A stretch of 64,000 nt of DNA from JBJYKD01 sp049310025 (GCF_049310025.1 NZ_JBJYKD010000009.1:47090-111089), one strand, 5' to 3'. Positions 45,044-54,478 are shown, counted from the first letter of the stretch. Notes: a model not told the origin generated them from the sequence alone. Numbers and translations: made by a program.

Positions 45044-45784
45044 TTATAAAGTAAGGCCACCGTCAATAGCTATTACTTGTCCGGTAATATAAGAAGCCTT
45101 TTCCGAAGCCAGAAAAGCTACGGCGCCGGCCACATCTTCCGGTACGCCAAGTCTTTTCATAGGGATCCTGTCCTCCATGGACGGATTTTTATCTATCAGG
45201 GACGAAGTCATATCTGTTTTTATAAAGCCGGGAGCTATGGCGTTCACGGTAATCCCACGGCTTCCCAGCTCTTTTGCCAGGGCTTTTGTAAATCCTATAA
45301 TTCCCGCCTTGGCCGCCGCGTAATTGACCTGCCCCGCGTTGCCGTAAATACCCACTATGGAAGCGATATTGATAATCCGGCCCTCACGCTGTTTGACCAT
45401 GTACTTTACCGTGCCCTTTGTTGTATTGTAAATGCCTTTTAAATTGGTATTTATCACATCATCCCAGTCCTTTTCGCTCATCCTGAGAAGCAGTGTGTCT
45501 CTTGTAATTCCTGCATTGTTCACCAGGACATCTATTTTGCCGAATTTGCCGTAAACGTCATCCGCCATCTTCACAGCCTGCTCGTAATTTGAAACATCGG
45601 CTTTATACGCATCGGCTTTTCTGCCCATTGCCCTGATTTCTTCAACCACTTCTCTGGCCGCACTTTCATTGGAGAAAAAATTCACCACGACCGTAGCCCC
45701 GGCCTTCGCCAGCTCAATACATATGCTTTTCCCTATTCCTCTTGAACCGCCGGTTACAATACAGATTTTATCGGAAAGGTCCAT
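45044..45784 (-). CDS. fabG: 3-oxoacyl-ACP reductase FabG
   Basis: FabG is an NADPH-dependent short-chain dehydrogenase. The 246-residue protein has the cofactor motif VTGGSRGIGKSI, NNAGITRD, the catalytic Ser in INIASIVG and YAAAKAGI (Tyr/Lys). Its ATG overlaps the fabD stop by one base. Confidence 0.97.
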   Translation of the reverse strand: MDLSDKICIVTGGSRGIGKSICIELAKAGATVVVNFFSNESAAREVVEEIRAMGRKADAYKADVSNYEQAVKMADDVYGKFGKIDVLVNNAGITRDTLLLRMSEKDWDDVINTNLKGIYNTTKGTVKYMVKQREGRIINIASIVGIYGNAGQVNYAAAKAGIIGFTKALAKELGSRGITVNAIAPGFIKTDMTSSLIDKNPSMEDRIPMKRLGVPEDVAGAVAFLASEKASYITGQVIAIDGGLTL

Positions 45785-46725
45785 CAGCTCTTCCCTCCAA
45801 AGTAATTCAAGGTTTCGGTCAGCGACTCCACATCTTCCACATTCAAAGTAACCACGTTTTTATCGATTTTTTTTACAAAACCGGAAAGCGCCTTGCCGGG
45901 GCCCACCTCCACAAATGTGTCCACCCCGCTGGAAATCATTTTTCGAATACTGTCCTCCCACAGTACCGGTGAACTCACCTGTTTTACAAGGAGCTCTTTT
46001 ATATCGGTGTTCTCGTCTATAAAATCCGCCGTGATATTCGACACCAGAGGGATTTTGGTATTTTTTATCTCCACTTTCTCCAGTTCCCGCTCCAATTTCT
46101 CTCCAGCCGATTTTAGAAGGCTGCAGTGAAAGGGAGCGCTGACGGCCAGGATCACGGCTTTTTTGGCCCCTTTCTGCTTTGCCAGCTCCACCGCCCTGTT
46201 TACGGCCTTTACTTCCCCGGCAATGACGATTTGGCCGGGGCAGTTGAAATTGGCCGCTTCAACCCTTCCCTCACCGGATGCCAGTTCACATATTTTTAGA
46301 ATCTCTTCCCTGGACAATCCCAGGATGGCGGCCATAGTTCCACGCCCCAGCGGTACCGCTTCCTGCATATACTTTCCTCTTTTTTGAACCAGGGGCACCG
46401 CCTGACTGAATTCCAGAGCTTCACCCGCCACCAGGGCAGAGTACTCGCCAAGGCTGAGGCCGGCCACCACATCCGGGACTATGCCTTCTTCTTTCAATAC
46501 GGCAAAACACGCAATGCTGTGAGTTAAAATGGCCGGCTGGGTGTTTACCGTTTGCTTTAGCCTGTCTTCGGGACCGTTAAAACACACATCCGATATTTTA
46601 AAATTCAGCGATTCGTCGGCTTTTTCAAAAACCTGTCTGGCGGTGGAAAAATTCTCATACAAATCCTTACCCATCCCTACGTACTGGGACCCCTGACCTG
46701 AAAATAAAAATGCGATTTTTCCCAT
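45784..46725 (-). CDS. fabD: Malonyl-CoA:ACP transacylase FabD
   Basis: FabD loads malonyl onto ACP. The product (313 residues) begins GKIAFLFSGQGSQYVGMG and has the active Ser in VAGLSLGEYSALVA, with the His in VSAPFHCSLL. I chose ATG 46725, preceded by GGAGGT at 6 bases; a GTG six codons earlier overlaps the fabK stop. Confidence 0.97.
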   Translation of the reverse strand: MGKIAFLFSGQGSQYVGMGKDLYENFSTARQVFEKADESLNFKISDVCFNGPEDRLKQTVNTQPAILTHSIACFAVLKEEGIVPDVVAGLSLGEYSALVAGEALEFSQAVPLVQKRGKYMQEAVPLGRGTMAAILGLSREEILKICELASGEGRVEAANFNCPGQIVIAGEVKAVNRAVELAKQKGAKKAVILAVSAPFHCSLLKSAGEKLERELEKVEIKNTKIPLVSNITADFIDENTDIKELLVKQVSSPVLWEDSIRKMISSGVDTFVEVGPGKALSGFVKKIDKNVVTLNVEDVESLTETLNYFGGKS

Positions 46726-46742
46726 AGCCATACCTCCATGCA

Positions 46743-47684
46743 CTAATAGACGCCTGCCATTTTATTAAGCAGGGCCTTCGCCTCATTCACTATATCATTT
46801 ATTATATCAGCGGCGGGTTTAATGTCGTCTATCAAACCGGCTATCTGGCCGGCCATGACGGAACCGTTTTCCACATCTCCTTCAACCGCCGCAGCCCTTA
46901 ACCTGCCTACCCCCAGGGCTTCAATATCCTTTAAATCGGCCCCATTTTTTTCAAGAAGCTCAAATTGACGGGTAAGTTTGTTTTTTAAGACCCTGACGGG
47001 GTGACCTGTGGGTCTGCCGGTTACTACGGTGCTCCGGTCTTTGGCATTAATAATGGCGGTTTTATAATTGTCGTGAACTGTACACTCTTTTGCACATACA
47101 AATCGCGTACCCATTTGAACCCCTTTGGCTCCAAGGGAGAGGGCCGCAACAAATCCCCTGCCGTCCGCTATGCCTCCTGCGGCGATCACCGGAATCTTTA
47201 CCGCGTCAACCACCTGGGGGACCAGGGCCATGGTGGTCAGTTCGCCTATATGCCCTCCGCATTCCATACCTTCGGCGATTAAAGCGTCTACGCCGATTTT
47301 TTCAAGCCTCTGGGCCAGGGCCACCGATGCAATCACGGGGATGACCTTAATGCCGGCTTCTTTCAACCTGGGTATGTATTTGCCGGGGTTTCCGGCTCCG
47401 GTGGTTACAACCGCCACTCTTTCTTCAATGACGACATCCATCACATCGTCCACATAAGGCGACATGAAATAGACATTAACCCCAAAAGGCTTATCGGTAA
47501 GGGCTTTGGCCTTTCTAATCTGGGCCCTGACCGCATCTGGCGGTGCGTTGCCCGCTCCAATTATTCCCAATCCGCCGGCGTTTGACACCGCGGCGGCCAG
47601 TTCGGCGGTGGCAACCCATGCCATACCGCCTTGAATAATCGGGTACTTTATTCCCAGCAGATCACATAATTCTGTATGAAACAT
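46743..47684 (-). CDS. fabK: FMN-dependent enoyl-ACP reductase FabK
   Basis: FabK reduces enoyl-ACP in bacteria that lack FabI. The 313-residue TIM-barrel protein of the nitronate monooxygenase/FabK family has YPIIQGGMAWVATAELAAAV, EGMECGGHIGE and VIAAGGIADGRGFVAAL (FMN binding). Its position between degV and fabD within the fab operon supports FabK rather than a catabolic homologue. Confidence 0.94.
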   Translation of the reverse strand: MFHTELCDLLGIKYPIIQGGMAWVATAELAAAVSNAGGLGIIGAGNAPPDAVRAQIRKAKALTDKPFGVNVYFMSPYVDDVMDVVIEERVAVVTTGAGNPGKYIPRLKEAGIKVIPVIASVALAQRLEKIGVDALIAEGMECGGHIGELTTMALVPQVVDAVKIPVIAAGGIADGRGFVAALSLGAKGVQMGTRFVCAKECTVHDNYKTAIINAKDRSTVVTGRPTGHPVRVLKNKLTRQFELLEKNGADLKDIEALGVGRLRAAAVEGDVENGSVMAGQIAGLIDDIKPAADIINDIVNEAKALLNKMAGVY

Positions 47685-47724
47685 ATAATTCCTCCCAGAA
47701 AAATAGTTTATATGCCCGGCACAA

Positions 47725-48558
47725 TTAATAATATACTATGCCTACGGTCCCCGGACCGGTATAAGTTCCTATAACCGCCCCAATTGGGTAAATGGTCAAT
47801 TCCCTGAAATTTAAATTTTTCTCAAAAACCTCTTTATACATTATTGCCTCTTCTTCACGTCCGGCATATGCAACGGCGCCTGTCAAAGGGCGGTCCGCCG
47901 CATCTTTAGACACCTTTTCCACCAATTTATCCACGACCTTCCCCTTACCGCGAATCTTTTCGACGGGCGTCACAATACCGTCTTCAATCGCAAGCATCGG
48001 TTTTATGCGGAGCAGGTTTCCCAAAAAGGCCGATGCCCTGCCGATGCGTCCGCCCTTATAAAGGTAATCCAGGGTCTCAACTACAAAATAGGCCTTAACT
48101 TTCTTTATCATTTCATCGACAATCTTTAATATAGACTCCCTGTCTTTTCCCTGTTTTGCGGCTTTGGCCGCCTCCAACACGGTGAAGCCTATCATCATCG
48201 AAGCCCCCCTGGAGTCTATGACATCTACAGGAATTTTAACCATCTCTTTTGCCAGCGCCGCCGACTGGTATGTGCCGCTCAACTTGCTGGAAAGGTGGAT
48301 TGAAATTATACGGTCGGAGCTGCAGGATAATCTTTCATAACATGCCACGAACTCAGCGGGAGATGGTTGGGAAGTTCTGGGGTGGTGAGGCGACGTCAGA
48401 AGTTTTTCGTAAAACCGCTCCGGGACAATATCTATGCCTTCACGAAATTCCTCTTCGCCAAAATATATCTTTAGAGGAACAACATTTATATCGTTATTTT
48501 TTATCTGTTGGGGCGATAAATCCGCGGTGCTATCGGTTACGATGCTGATACGGCCCAC
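47725..48558 (-). CDS. DegV family fatty acid-binding protein (FakB-like)
   Basis: The 277-residue product is a DegV/FakB protein. It has IVTDSTADLSPQQI at the N-terminus and the fatty-acid-binding SSKLSGTYQSAALA near residue 88. The central and C-terminal domains resemble the known fold. In Staphylococcus, FakB presents a fatty acid to the kinase FakA, making acyl-phosphate. Here it lies within the fab operon between fabH and fabK, and a FakA homologue is at 60405-62066, so the role is well supported. GTG start. Confidence 0.9.
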   Translation of the reverse strand: MGRISIVTDSTADLSPQQIKNNDINVVPLKIYFGEEEFREGIDIVPERFYEKLLTSPHHPRTSQPSPAEFVACYERLSCSSDRIISIHLSSKLSGTYQSAALAKEMVKIPVDVIDSRGASMMIGFTVLEAAKAAKQGKDRESILKIVDEMIKKVKAYFVVETLDYLYKGGRIGRASAFLGNLLRIKPMLAIEDGIVTPVEKIRGKGKVVDKLVEKVSKDAADRPLTGAVAYAGREEEAIMYKEVFEKNLNFRELTIYPIGAVIGTYTGPGTVGIVYY

Positions 48559-48569
48559 TCAACCCCCCC

Positions 48570-49559
48570 CTAAAGTTCCAGACTCCACTCCAGCAGGTTG
48601 GCTCCCCATGTGAGTCCGGCTCCAAATCCTACCAGTACCAGCTTATGCCCTTTCTTTATCTTTTTATTTCTATAAGCTTCATCAAGGGCCACCGGTATGG
48701 AGGCCGATGACATGTTGCCATATTTATCCAAATTTACAACCACCTGTTCCATGGGAAATTTCAATCTTTTTACAGCCGCATCGATAATCCGTATATTGGC
48801 CTGATGCGGAATTATGTAATCCACATCCGCCAAGGTCAAATTGGCTTTTTCCACCACCTTTCTGGTGGCGTCCTCCAGAATTCTGACGGCAAACTTGAAT
48901 ACTTCATTGCCGTTCATCTTGATATAATGCCTGCGGTTGTTAACCGACTCAAGACTGGCCGGTTCCCTGGAACCCCCCGCCGGAAGTGCCAATAATTCTG
49001 CACCCCCGCCGTCGGCCCCAAGCACGCTGGATATAACGCCACCCTGTTCCACCTCACTCACCACCGCGGCACCGGCACCGTCGCCAAAGAGGACGCAGGT
49101 GTTCCTGTCTTCCCAATCTATTATTTTTGAAAGCACTTCCGTTCCCACAACCAGTACATTTTTGTACAGCCCGTTTTCCACAAATTGAACCGCGCATGTT
49201 AAAGCGTATACAAATCCGGTACAACCTGCCTGCAGGTCAAAGGCGGCGGCATTTAAGGCGCCCAGCTTATTTTGAATGATACAGGCGGTGGAAGGGAAAA
49301 TCATGTCCGGGCTGGCGGACGCCACAATTATTAAATCGACGCTTTCCGGCGAAAGCCCGGCGCTTTGCAGGGCAGTTTTTGCGGCTTCCACGCCCAGATC
49401 TGAAGATGAGGCGCCGTCTGCGGCTATCCTCCTGTTAGATATCCCTGTCCTCGTGGTTATCCATTCATCGGACGTATCCACCATCCGTTCCAGGTCGTAA
49501 TTTGAAAGGACCCTGTCAGGTACATATGAACCTATCCCGATTATTCCAGCTCTTTTCAA
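48570..49559 (-). CDS. fabH: Beta-ketoacyl-ACP synthase III FabH
   Basis: FabH starts fatty acid synthesis from acyl-CoA and malonyl-ACP. The 329-residue protein has the active Cys in DLQAGCTGFVYAL, His in IIPHQANIRI and Asn in the GNMSSASIPVAL region. It is one base from plsX and belongs to the FapR-headed operon. Confidence 0.97.
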   Translation of the reverse strand: MKRAGIIGIGSYVPDRVLSNYDLERMVDTSDEWITTRTGISNRRIAADGASSSDLGVEAAKTALQSAGLSPESVDLIIVASASPDMIFPSTACIIQNKLGALNAAAFDLQAGCTGFVYALTCAVQFVENGLYKNVLVVGTEVLSKIIDWEDRNTCVLFGDGAGAAVVSEVEQGGVISSVLGADGGGAELLALPAGGSREPASLESVNNRRHYIKMNGNEVFKFAVRILEDATRKVVEKANLTLADVDYIIPHQANIRIIDAAVKRLKFPMEQVVVNLDKYGNMSSASIPVALDEAYRNKKIKKGHKLVLVGFGAGLTWGANLLEWSLEL

Positions 49560-49560
49560 C

Positions 49561-50562
49561 CTAAATCTCTCCTTCTAATCCGACATCAAGCGATTCTTTT
49601 AATTTTAAATGTATATTCACCTCTGCAAACTTTTTTGCGACTTTAATTCCATTGAATATGGCTTTTCTGTCCGAAGAACCGTGGCACTTGATTAAAACCC
49701 CTTCCAAGCCCAAAAACATGGCCCCTCCGTATTCGGAATAATCCATGGCCGACTTTACGGCCTTAAGCGCCGGCAAGAGCATCATAGCGCCGAGTGAATA
49801 TGTAAACTTTTTTTTCACCTCCTGCTTCAGCCTGTCGAAAACAAACATGCCAAAACCCTCAACGGTTTTTATGAATACATTGCCTGTAAAACCGTCGCAT
49901 ACAACTACGTCAGCGTTGCCTTCGAAAAAATCCCTGGCTTCTACGTTCCCGACAAAATTAACGCCCTTCATACCTTTAAGAACGGAATAGGCGGATTTGA
50001 CCAGCGCGTTTCCCTTTTTCTCCTCCACGCCGATATTTAACAACCCCACCCTCGGGTTTTCATCATTTAATATTTCTCTTGCGTAGACGCTGCCCATCAG
50101 TGCAAATTGTACAAGGTTTTTGGGTTTTGCCTCGCTGTTGGCACCGATGTCCAAAAGCAGAACCGGTTTTTTCCTGGTGGGTATCACTGTGGCGATGGCA
50201 GGCCTGTCGACCCCTTCGAAACGCCCCAGGATAAAAAGGCCTCCTGCCATGAGGGCGCCGGTGCTGCCGGCCGAAACCATCGCCTGGCCTTTTAATTCTT
50301 TCAAAAGCCCGAGGCCCCTGACAATTGATGAATCCTTTTTTCGCCGGATTGCCAAAGCCGGCGGCTCATCGTTGCCAATAACCTCCTCGGCGTTTATTAC
50401 CTCGATCCTTTGTGTATCCCGCCGTTTTAATAAAGGCCGAATTCTTTCTTCCCTGCCGACCAGAATTATGTCTATGCCCAAACTTTCGGAGGCCTCCAGA
50501 GCTCCCATGACGATTTCGCCCGGAGCATTGTCCCCTCCCATGGCATCCACGATGATTTTCAT
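49561..50562 (-). CDS. plsX: Phosphate acyltransferase PlsX
   Basis: PlsX converts acyl-ACP to acyl-phosphate, the PlsY substrate. The 333-residue protein starts with KIIVDAMGGDNAPGEIVMGA and has MVSAGSTGALMAGGLFILGR and VVCDGFTGNVFIKTVEG. It overlaps fapR by ATGA. The same acyl-phosphate pool can be fed by FakAB. Confidence 0.97.
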   Translation of the reverse strand: MKIIVDAMGGDNAPGEIVMGALEASESLGIDIILVGREERIRPLLKRRDTQRIEVINAEEVIGNDEPPALAIRRKKDSSIVRGLGLLKELKGQAMVSAGSTGALMAGGLFILGRFEGVDRPAIATVIPTRKKPVLLLDIGANSEAKPKNLVQFALMGSVYAREILNDENPRVGLLNIGVEEKKGNALVKSAYSVLKGMKGVNFVGNVEARDFFEGNADVVVCDGFTGNVFIKTVEGFGMFVFDRLKQEVKKKFTYSLGAMMLLPALKAVKSAMDYSEYGGAMFLGLEGVLIKCHGSSDRKAIFNGIKVAKKFAEVNIHLKLKESLDVGLEGEI

Positions 50563-51134
50563 AAGGCCACCTCACCATCTAAAGATACCAGAATAAATTT
50601 CCCCCTGAAAACTTCCTTTTGCTTCACGAAGCTCCTGACAAAAACAAATTTTTTATTGCCCCGAACCCTGGTCACTTCGGCTTTGGCAACCAGTTTCTGG
50701 CCGGCGTAAACCGGCAGTTTGTATTTAATGTTGGCCACCCCCATCAACGCCACGTTGGCATCGATGACGGCTATGGCCAGCGAATTTGCCTGGGCGAAAA
50801 TTATATCTCCCCGGACAACTCTGGTTTTCCCAAAAGTCATGTCACTGTTGGTTTCCAGTATGGAAATGCCTCTTTTATCAAGTTCGAGGTCTACAAGTTC
50901 GCCTATTATTTCCTTAGCGTCAATGGATCGGACCTTTGAATAATTCTCCCGGGCCACCGCCCGGATTCTCTCCCTGAGTTCCGGGATTTTGAGCTCCATC
51001 CGGTCAAGCCTTATGGTCTGGACGCTGACCTGAAACTTTTCCGCAAGTTCTTCATCGTTCAAAAAAGGGTCACCGTCTAGCAATTCCTTTAGGGCAAGCT
51101 GCCTGTCTCTTTTGGATAACCCTTTTTTTGACAA
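50559..51134 (-). CDS. fapR: Fatty acid biosynthesis repressor FapR
   Basis: FapR represses lipid synthesis genes and is released by malonyl-CoA. The product (191 residues) has an N-terminal DeoR-like helix-turn-helix (LNDEELAEKFQVSVQTIRLD) and a C-terminal hot-dog effector domain. I chose TTG 51134, with GAGGTGA upstream; a GTG three codons earlier lies inside that site. A FapR-type operator overlaps its promoter. Confidence 0.95.
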   Translation of the reverse strand: MSKKGLSKRDRQLALKELLDGDPFLNDEELAEKFQVSVQTIRLDRMELKIPELRERIRAVARENYSKVRSIDAKEIIGELVDLELDKRGISILETNSDMTFGKTRVVRGDIIFAQANSLAIAVIDANVALMGVANIKYKLPVYAGQKLVAKAEVTRVRGNKKFVFVRSFVKQKEVFRGKFILVSLDGEVAL

Positions 51135-51159
51135 TATTATCACCTCAATACATTACTTG

Positions 51160-51182
51160 CTTTTAGGAGCAGCTACTAAAAG
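51160..51182. promoter_or_regulatory. FapR operator (autoregulatory)
   Basis: The 23-base palindrome CTTTTAGGAGCAGCTACTAAAAG has 10 of 11 matching pairs around a central A. It resembles the FapR consensus TTAGTACCTGGTACTAA in half-site sequence and spacing. It begins at the -10 box of the fapR promoter, so binding would block transcription of fapR-plsX-fab. Confidence 0.75.
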
Positions 51183-51209
51183 TATATAGTATTCCCGGCT
51201 TAAAATCAA
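51181..51209 (-). promoter_or_regulatory. Sigma-A promoter of fapR-plsX-fab
   Basis: On the minus strand TTGATT (51204-51209) and TATACT (51181-51186) are spaced by 17 bases. The -10 overlaps the FapR operator. Confidence 0.7.
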
Positions 51210-51242
51210 TATCCCCGATGCCATTTTTTCATCAGGAAAAAT

Positions 51243-51268
51243 AAAAAAGGAAGGGGCACACCTTCCTT
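51243..51268 (-). terminator. Terminator after rpmF
   Basis: AAGGAAGG/CCTTCCTT with a six-base loop is followed on the minus strand by TTTTATTTTTCC. It separates yceD-rpmF from the fapR operon. Confidence 0.75.
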
Positions 51269-51282
51269 AGCTTCATGTAATT

Positions 51283-51465
51283 TTATTCAGCTTCTACTTT
51301 TATCACTTCGCGGTTTCTGTAATAGCCGCAACTGGGGCAAGCCCTATGAGGCAGTTTGGGCTCATGGCACTGGGGACATACGGATATGGCGGGCAAAGTC
51401 AACTTCCAGTGGCTCCTTCTCATATCTCTCCTGGACTTGGATGTCTTGCGCTTTGGGTTAGCCAT
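51283..51465 (-). CDS. rpmF: Large ribosomal subunit protein bL32
   Basis: The 60-residue basic protein has ANPKRKTSKSRRDMRRSHWK and two CxxC pairs (CPQC, CPSC) for zinc. ATG 51465 has GGAGGTG upstream; a GTG one codon before is less likely. The yceD-rpmF pairing is conserved in most bacteria. Confidence 0.97.
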   Translation of the reverse strand: MANPKRKTSKSRRDMRRSHWKLTLPAISVCPQCHEPKLPHRACPSCGYYRNREVIKVEAE

Positions 51466-51482
51466 CACAACACCTCCTCAAA

Positions 51483-51995
51483 CTAATCCTTTTTTAGCAA
51501 CTGCTCTAAAACGGCCATCCTCGGGTCCAAACCCTCGCCTCCGCAGTTACATGTGGTTATGTTTAAATTGGTACCGCAGCGGGGACACAGCCCTTTGCAG
51601 TCGGGCCTGCACAATACCCGGGCAGGCCAGTTCAAAATAATCTCGTTTATTATATACGGCTTAAGGTCTATTTCATCCCCCGTAAACAGTATAAAATCCT
51701 CTCCTTCAGCCTCAGGATCGACAGGCCTTTCACTGAACTTCAACGAAAAGTCCACATTCAAATTCACCTGCGTTTCGGCAAGGCACCGGTAACACAGGTC
51801 TTGTATCGAGGCTTTTACCGTACCTTCGACATGAAAAATTCTATTGCCCAGGTTTTCTACCTGTCCCCTTACCTCAAGCGGTCCCGTAAAACGCAGTTTT
51901 TCCCCTTTGAGTTCCAGTTCCTTAACGCATTCGCGAAATTCAAATTCCGCGATATCCCCGGCCGAGCGTTTAACTTTTTCAAGAGAAAGTCTCAC
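51483..51995 (-). CDS. yceD: YceD/DUF177 family protein
   Basis: The 170-residue protein is acidic. It has a zinc-like CYRCLAET pattern near residue 90 and C-terminal CRPDCKGLCPRCGTNLNITT. The family is the constant partner of rpmF and has been linked to 23S rRNA accumulation. I chose GTG 51995 with GGGGTGA upstream over a GTG three codons earlier. Confidence 0.92.
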   Translation of the reverse strand: MRLSLEKVKRSAGDIAEFEFRECVKELELKGEKLRFTGPLEVRGQVENLGNRIFHVEGTVKASIQDLCYRCLAETQVNLNVDFSLKFSERPVDPEAEGEDFILFTGDEIDLKPYIINEIILNWPARVLCRPDCKGLCPRCGTNLNITTCNCGGEGLDPRMAVLEQLLKKD

Positions 51996-52059
51996 ATGGT
52001 TCACCCCAAAGAAGTCCTCATTAATTATATATGCACCCGATATGTCATGTCAAGCCGAT

Positions 52060-53250
52060 TTATATCAAGGAGACAGTATCCAGAGCGATCATCAGCTCCT
52101 CATTCGTTGGTATCACCAGAACCCTGGTCCTCGAGTCCGGAGCAGATATGTCGGCTTGCTTCCCTCTTATATTGTTCTTGGAGGTGTCTATTTTTATTCC
52201 AAAATAGTCCATGTCTTTACATATCATTTCCCGCATGGTTATGGAGTTTTCTCCTATGCCGCCGGTGAAAACGATGGCGTCAAGGCCGTTCATGGCGGCC
52301 GCATAAGAGCCGATGTATTTTTTTGCCTGATAGGCGAAGACTTCCAGGGCTAGTTTGGCCCTGTGATTACCCTGATTTGCGGCTTCTTCTATATCCCTGA
52401 AGTCGCTGCTGACACCGGAAATACCGTATACACCGCATTTCTTGTTCAAATAATCGTTTATCCTGTCGAGGGGAATCCCTTCCTTCTCCATGATAAAAGG
52501 GACTATGGCAGGATCAATGCTGCCGCAGCGGGTGCCCATTACAATTCCCTCAAGAGGGGTGAAGCCCATGCTGTTTTCCACCGATTTTCCGCCTTTTACC
52601 GCGGAAATGCTTGATCCGTTGCCCAGATGAAGCGTAACCAGCTTTAATTCTTCGATGGGTCTGTTTAAAAATCTGGCGGCCTGCATGGATACGTAGCGGT
52701 GAGAGGTGCCGTGGAATCCGTATCTCCTTATGGAATATTTCTTATACAGCTCATAGGGTATTCCGTAAATATAGGCGTATTCGGGCATGGTCTGGTGAAA
52801 AGCTGTATCGAATACCCCAACCATGGGTACATTTGGCAGCAGTTCCCTCGTCGCCTCAATGCCTATTATGTTCGGGGGGTTGTGCAGGGGTGCGATGGAA
52901 ACGCATTCTTTCAACACTTCCATTACCTCGTCGGTAATCCTCACAGAACCCGAAAATTTTTCAGCGCCGTGCACAACCCGGTGACCTACTGCGGAAATCT
53001 CGGATATGTCTTTAATGACGCCGTGATTTTCATTCAGCAGGGCGTCTAGCATCATCTTTACGGCGACCCTGTGGTTTGGAATTTTCGCCTGGACTTCAAC
53101 CTTTTCTCCACCGGCGGGCTGGTGCTTCAGCATACCGCTGTCCAGACCGATTCTTTCCACAAGGCCCTTTGCCAGGACAGACTGGTCTTCCATATTGAAA
53201 AGCTGGTATTTTAATGATGAACTGCCGCAATTTATTACAAGGACTTTCAA
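52060..53250 (-). CDS. ackA: Acetate kinase
   Basis: AckA converts acetyl-phosphate and ADP to acetate and ATP, the main fermentative ATP step. The 396-residue protein has VINCGSSSLKYQLF, FDTAFHQTMPEYAY, YGFHGTSHRYVSMQA and the HLGNGSSISAV phosphate region. Translation starts at TTG, with GGGGGG upstream. It is 16 bases after pta. Confidence 0.98.
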   Translation of the reverse strand: MKVLVINCGSSSLKYQLFNMEDQSVLAKGLVERIGLDSGMLKHQPAGGEKVEVQAKIPNHRVAVKMMLDALLNENHGVIKDISEISAVGHRVVHGAEKFSGSVRITDEVMEVLKECVSIAPLHNPPNIIGIEATRELLPNVPMVGVFDTAFHQTMPEYAYIYGIPYELYKKYSIRRYGFHGTSHRYVSMQAARFLNRPIEELKLVTLHLGNGSSISAVKGGKSVENSMGFTPLEGIVMGTRCGSIDPAIVPFIMEKEGIPLDRINDYLNKKCGVYGISGVSSDFRDIEEAANQGNHRAKLALEVFAYQAKKYIGSYAAAMNGLDAIVFTGGIGENSITMREMICKDMDYFGIKIDTSKNNIRGKQADISAPDSRTRVLVIPTNEELMIALDTVSLI

Positions 53251-53266
53251 TTCAGAACCCCCCTAA

Positions 53267-54259
53267 TTACATATTTGAGGCCTGCAGGGCTGTGATTGCC
53301 ACCACGTTCACTATGTCATCGGCGCTGCATCCGCGGGACAGGTCGTTTACGGGCATCGCCAGGCCCTGGCTTATCGGTCCGACCGCTTCCGCTTTCGCAA
53401 GGCGCTGAACCAGCTTGTAGCCGATGTTCCCGGCTTCCAATTCCGGAAAGATCAAGATATTGGCCCGCCCCGCAACTTTGCTTTCGGGCGCTTTGGTCCT
53501 GGCCACCCTTGGAACGAGCGCTGCGTCGGCCTGCAGTTCGCCGTCCACCACTAAGTCTGGAGCCTGCTGTTTTACAAGCCTGGTGGCTTCCACCACCTTG
53601 TCCACCATCTCATGCTGGGCGCTTCCTTTTGTGGAAAAGGACAGCATGGCTATTCTCGGCTCGTCGTCCATCAGGGCTTTCCATGTCTTAGCTGAAGAAA
53701 TGGCAATTTCGGCCAGTTGTTTTGCATCGGGATTTGGATTAATGGCGCAATCGGCAAAAAGCATGATGCCGTCGGACCCGAATTCACAATTGGGGACAAT
53801 CATAATAAAGGCACTGGAAACCACGCCTATTCCCGGGGCCGTCTTTATAATCTGAAAAGCAGGCCTAAATATATCCGCTGTAGCCGTTATGGCACCGGCA
53901 ACCATGCCGTCTACGTCTCTGTTCTTGACCATCAATGTCCCATACCATATGGGATTTTTTACCAGCTCCCGGGCCTTGTCCATAGTCATGCCCTTTTCCT
54001 TCCTGAGCTCATATAAAATCGAAGCATACTCTTCGGCTTTGGCAGAAGTTGCCGGATCGATGATCTCGGAGCTGGAAATATCCAGATCTCCCGCCATCTC
54101 CCTTATTTTCTTCTCATCTCCCAGAAGGACCGTCCGGGCAATTTTTTCTTTTTGTATTGTTGCCGCGGCCTTTAATGTCCTTTCTTCGGCGCCTTCTGCC
54201 AAAACTATGGTCTTGTTTGCGGTCTTGGCGCGTTGCCTTATCCTTTCAATTAAGTCCAT
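53267..54259 (-). CDS. pta: Phosphate acetyltransferase
   Basis: Pta interconverts acetyl-CoA and acetyl-phosphate. The 330-residue protein is the short (single-domain) form with IVLAEGAEERTLKAAATI, MVAGAITATADIFRPAFQII and FPELEAGNIGYKLVQRLA. I chose ATG 54259 with GAGGAG 8 bases upstream. With ackA it forms the acetate pathway. Confidence 0.97.
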   Translation of the reverse strand: MDLIERIRQRAKTANKTIVLAEGAEERTLKAAATIQKEKIARTVLLGDEKKIREMAGDLDISSSEIIDPATSAKAEEYASILYELRKEKGMTMDKARELVKNPIWYGTLMVKNRDVDGMVAGAITATADIFRPAFQIIKTAPGIGVVSSAFIMIVPNCEFGSDGIMLFADCAINPNPDAKQLAEIAISSAKTWKALMDDEPRIAMLSFSTKGSAQHEMVDKVVEATRLVKQQAPDLVVDGELQADAALVPRVARTKAPESKVAGRANILIFPELEAGNIGYKLVQRLAKAEAVGPISQGLAMPVNDLSRGCSADDIVNVVAITALQASNM

Positions 54260-54443
54260 TATCAAAACTCCTCTCTATATATAAATTTTTAAAATTTAAA
54301 TAAGCGTTTTTGATTAGTCTACATCCCTCTGCGGTTAAATATACCACGCAAAAATATATAAATGTGCAACCTATTAACAGCACAAAGTAAAAATTTCTAT
54401 ATAAATATCAAAATTCCTCCTTAATAAAAAAATTTTTTTGTTA

Positions 54444-54449
54444 TATAAT
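54444..54449 (+). promoter_or_regulatory. Likely -10 box of the tmcAL promoter
   Basis: TATAAT is perfect, and TTAATA (54421-54426) lies 17 bases upstream as a four-of-six -35. This fits a plus-strand promoter 30 bases before the tmcAL start. The divergent pta gene shares the 220-base AT-rich region; I could not assign its promoter. Confidence 0.55.
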
Positions 54450-54478
54450 AGACTAAATCCCGTTCAGGAGTGAAATTT

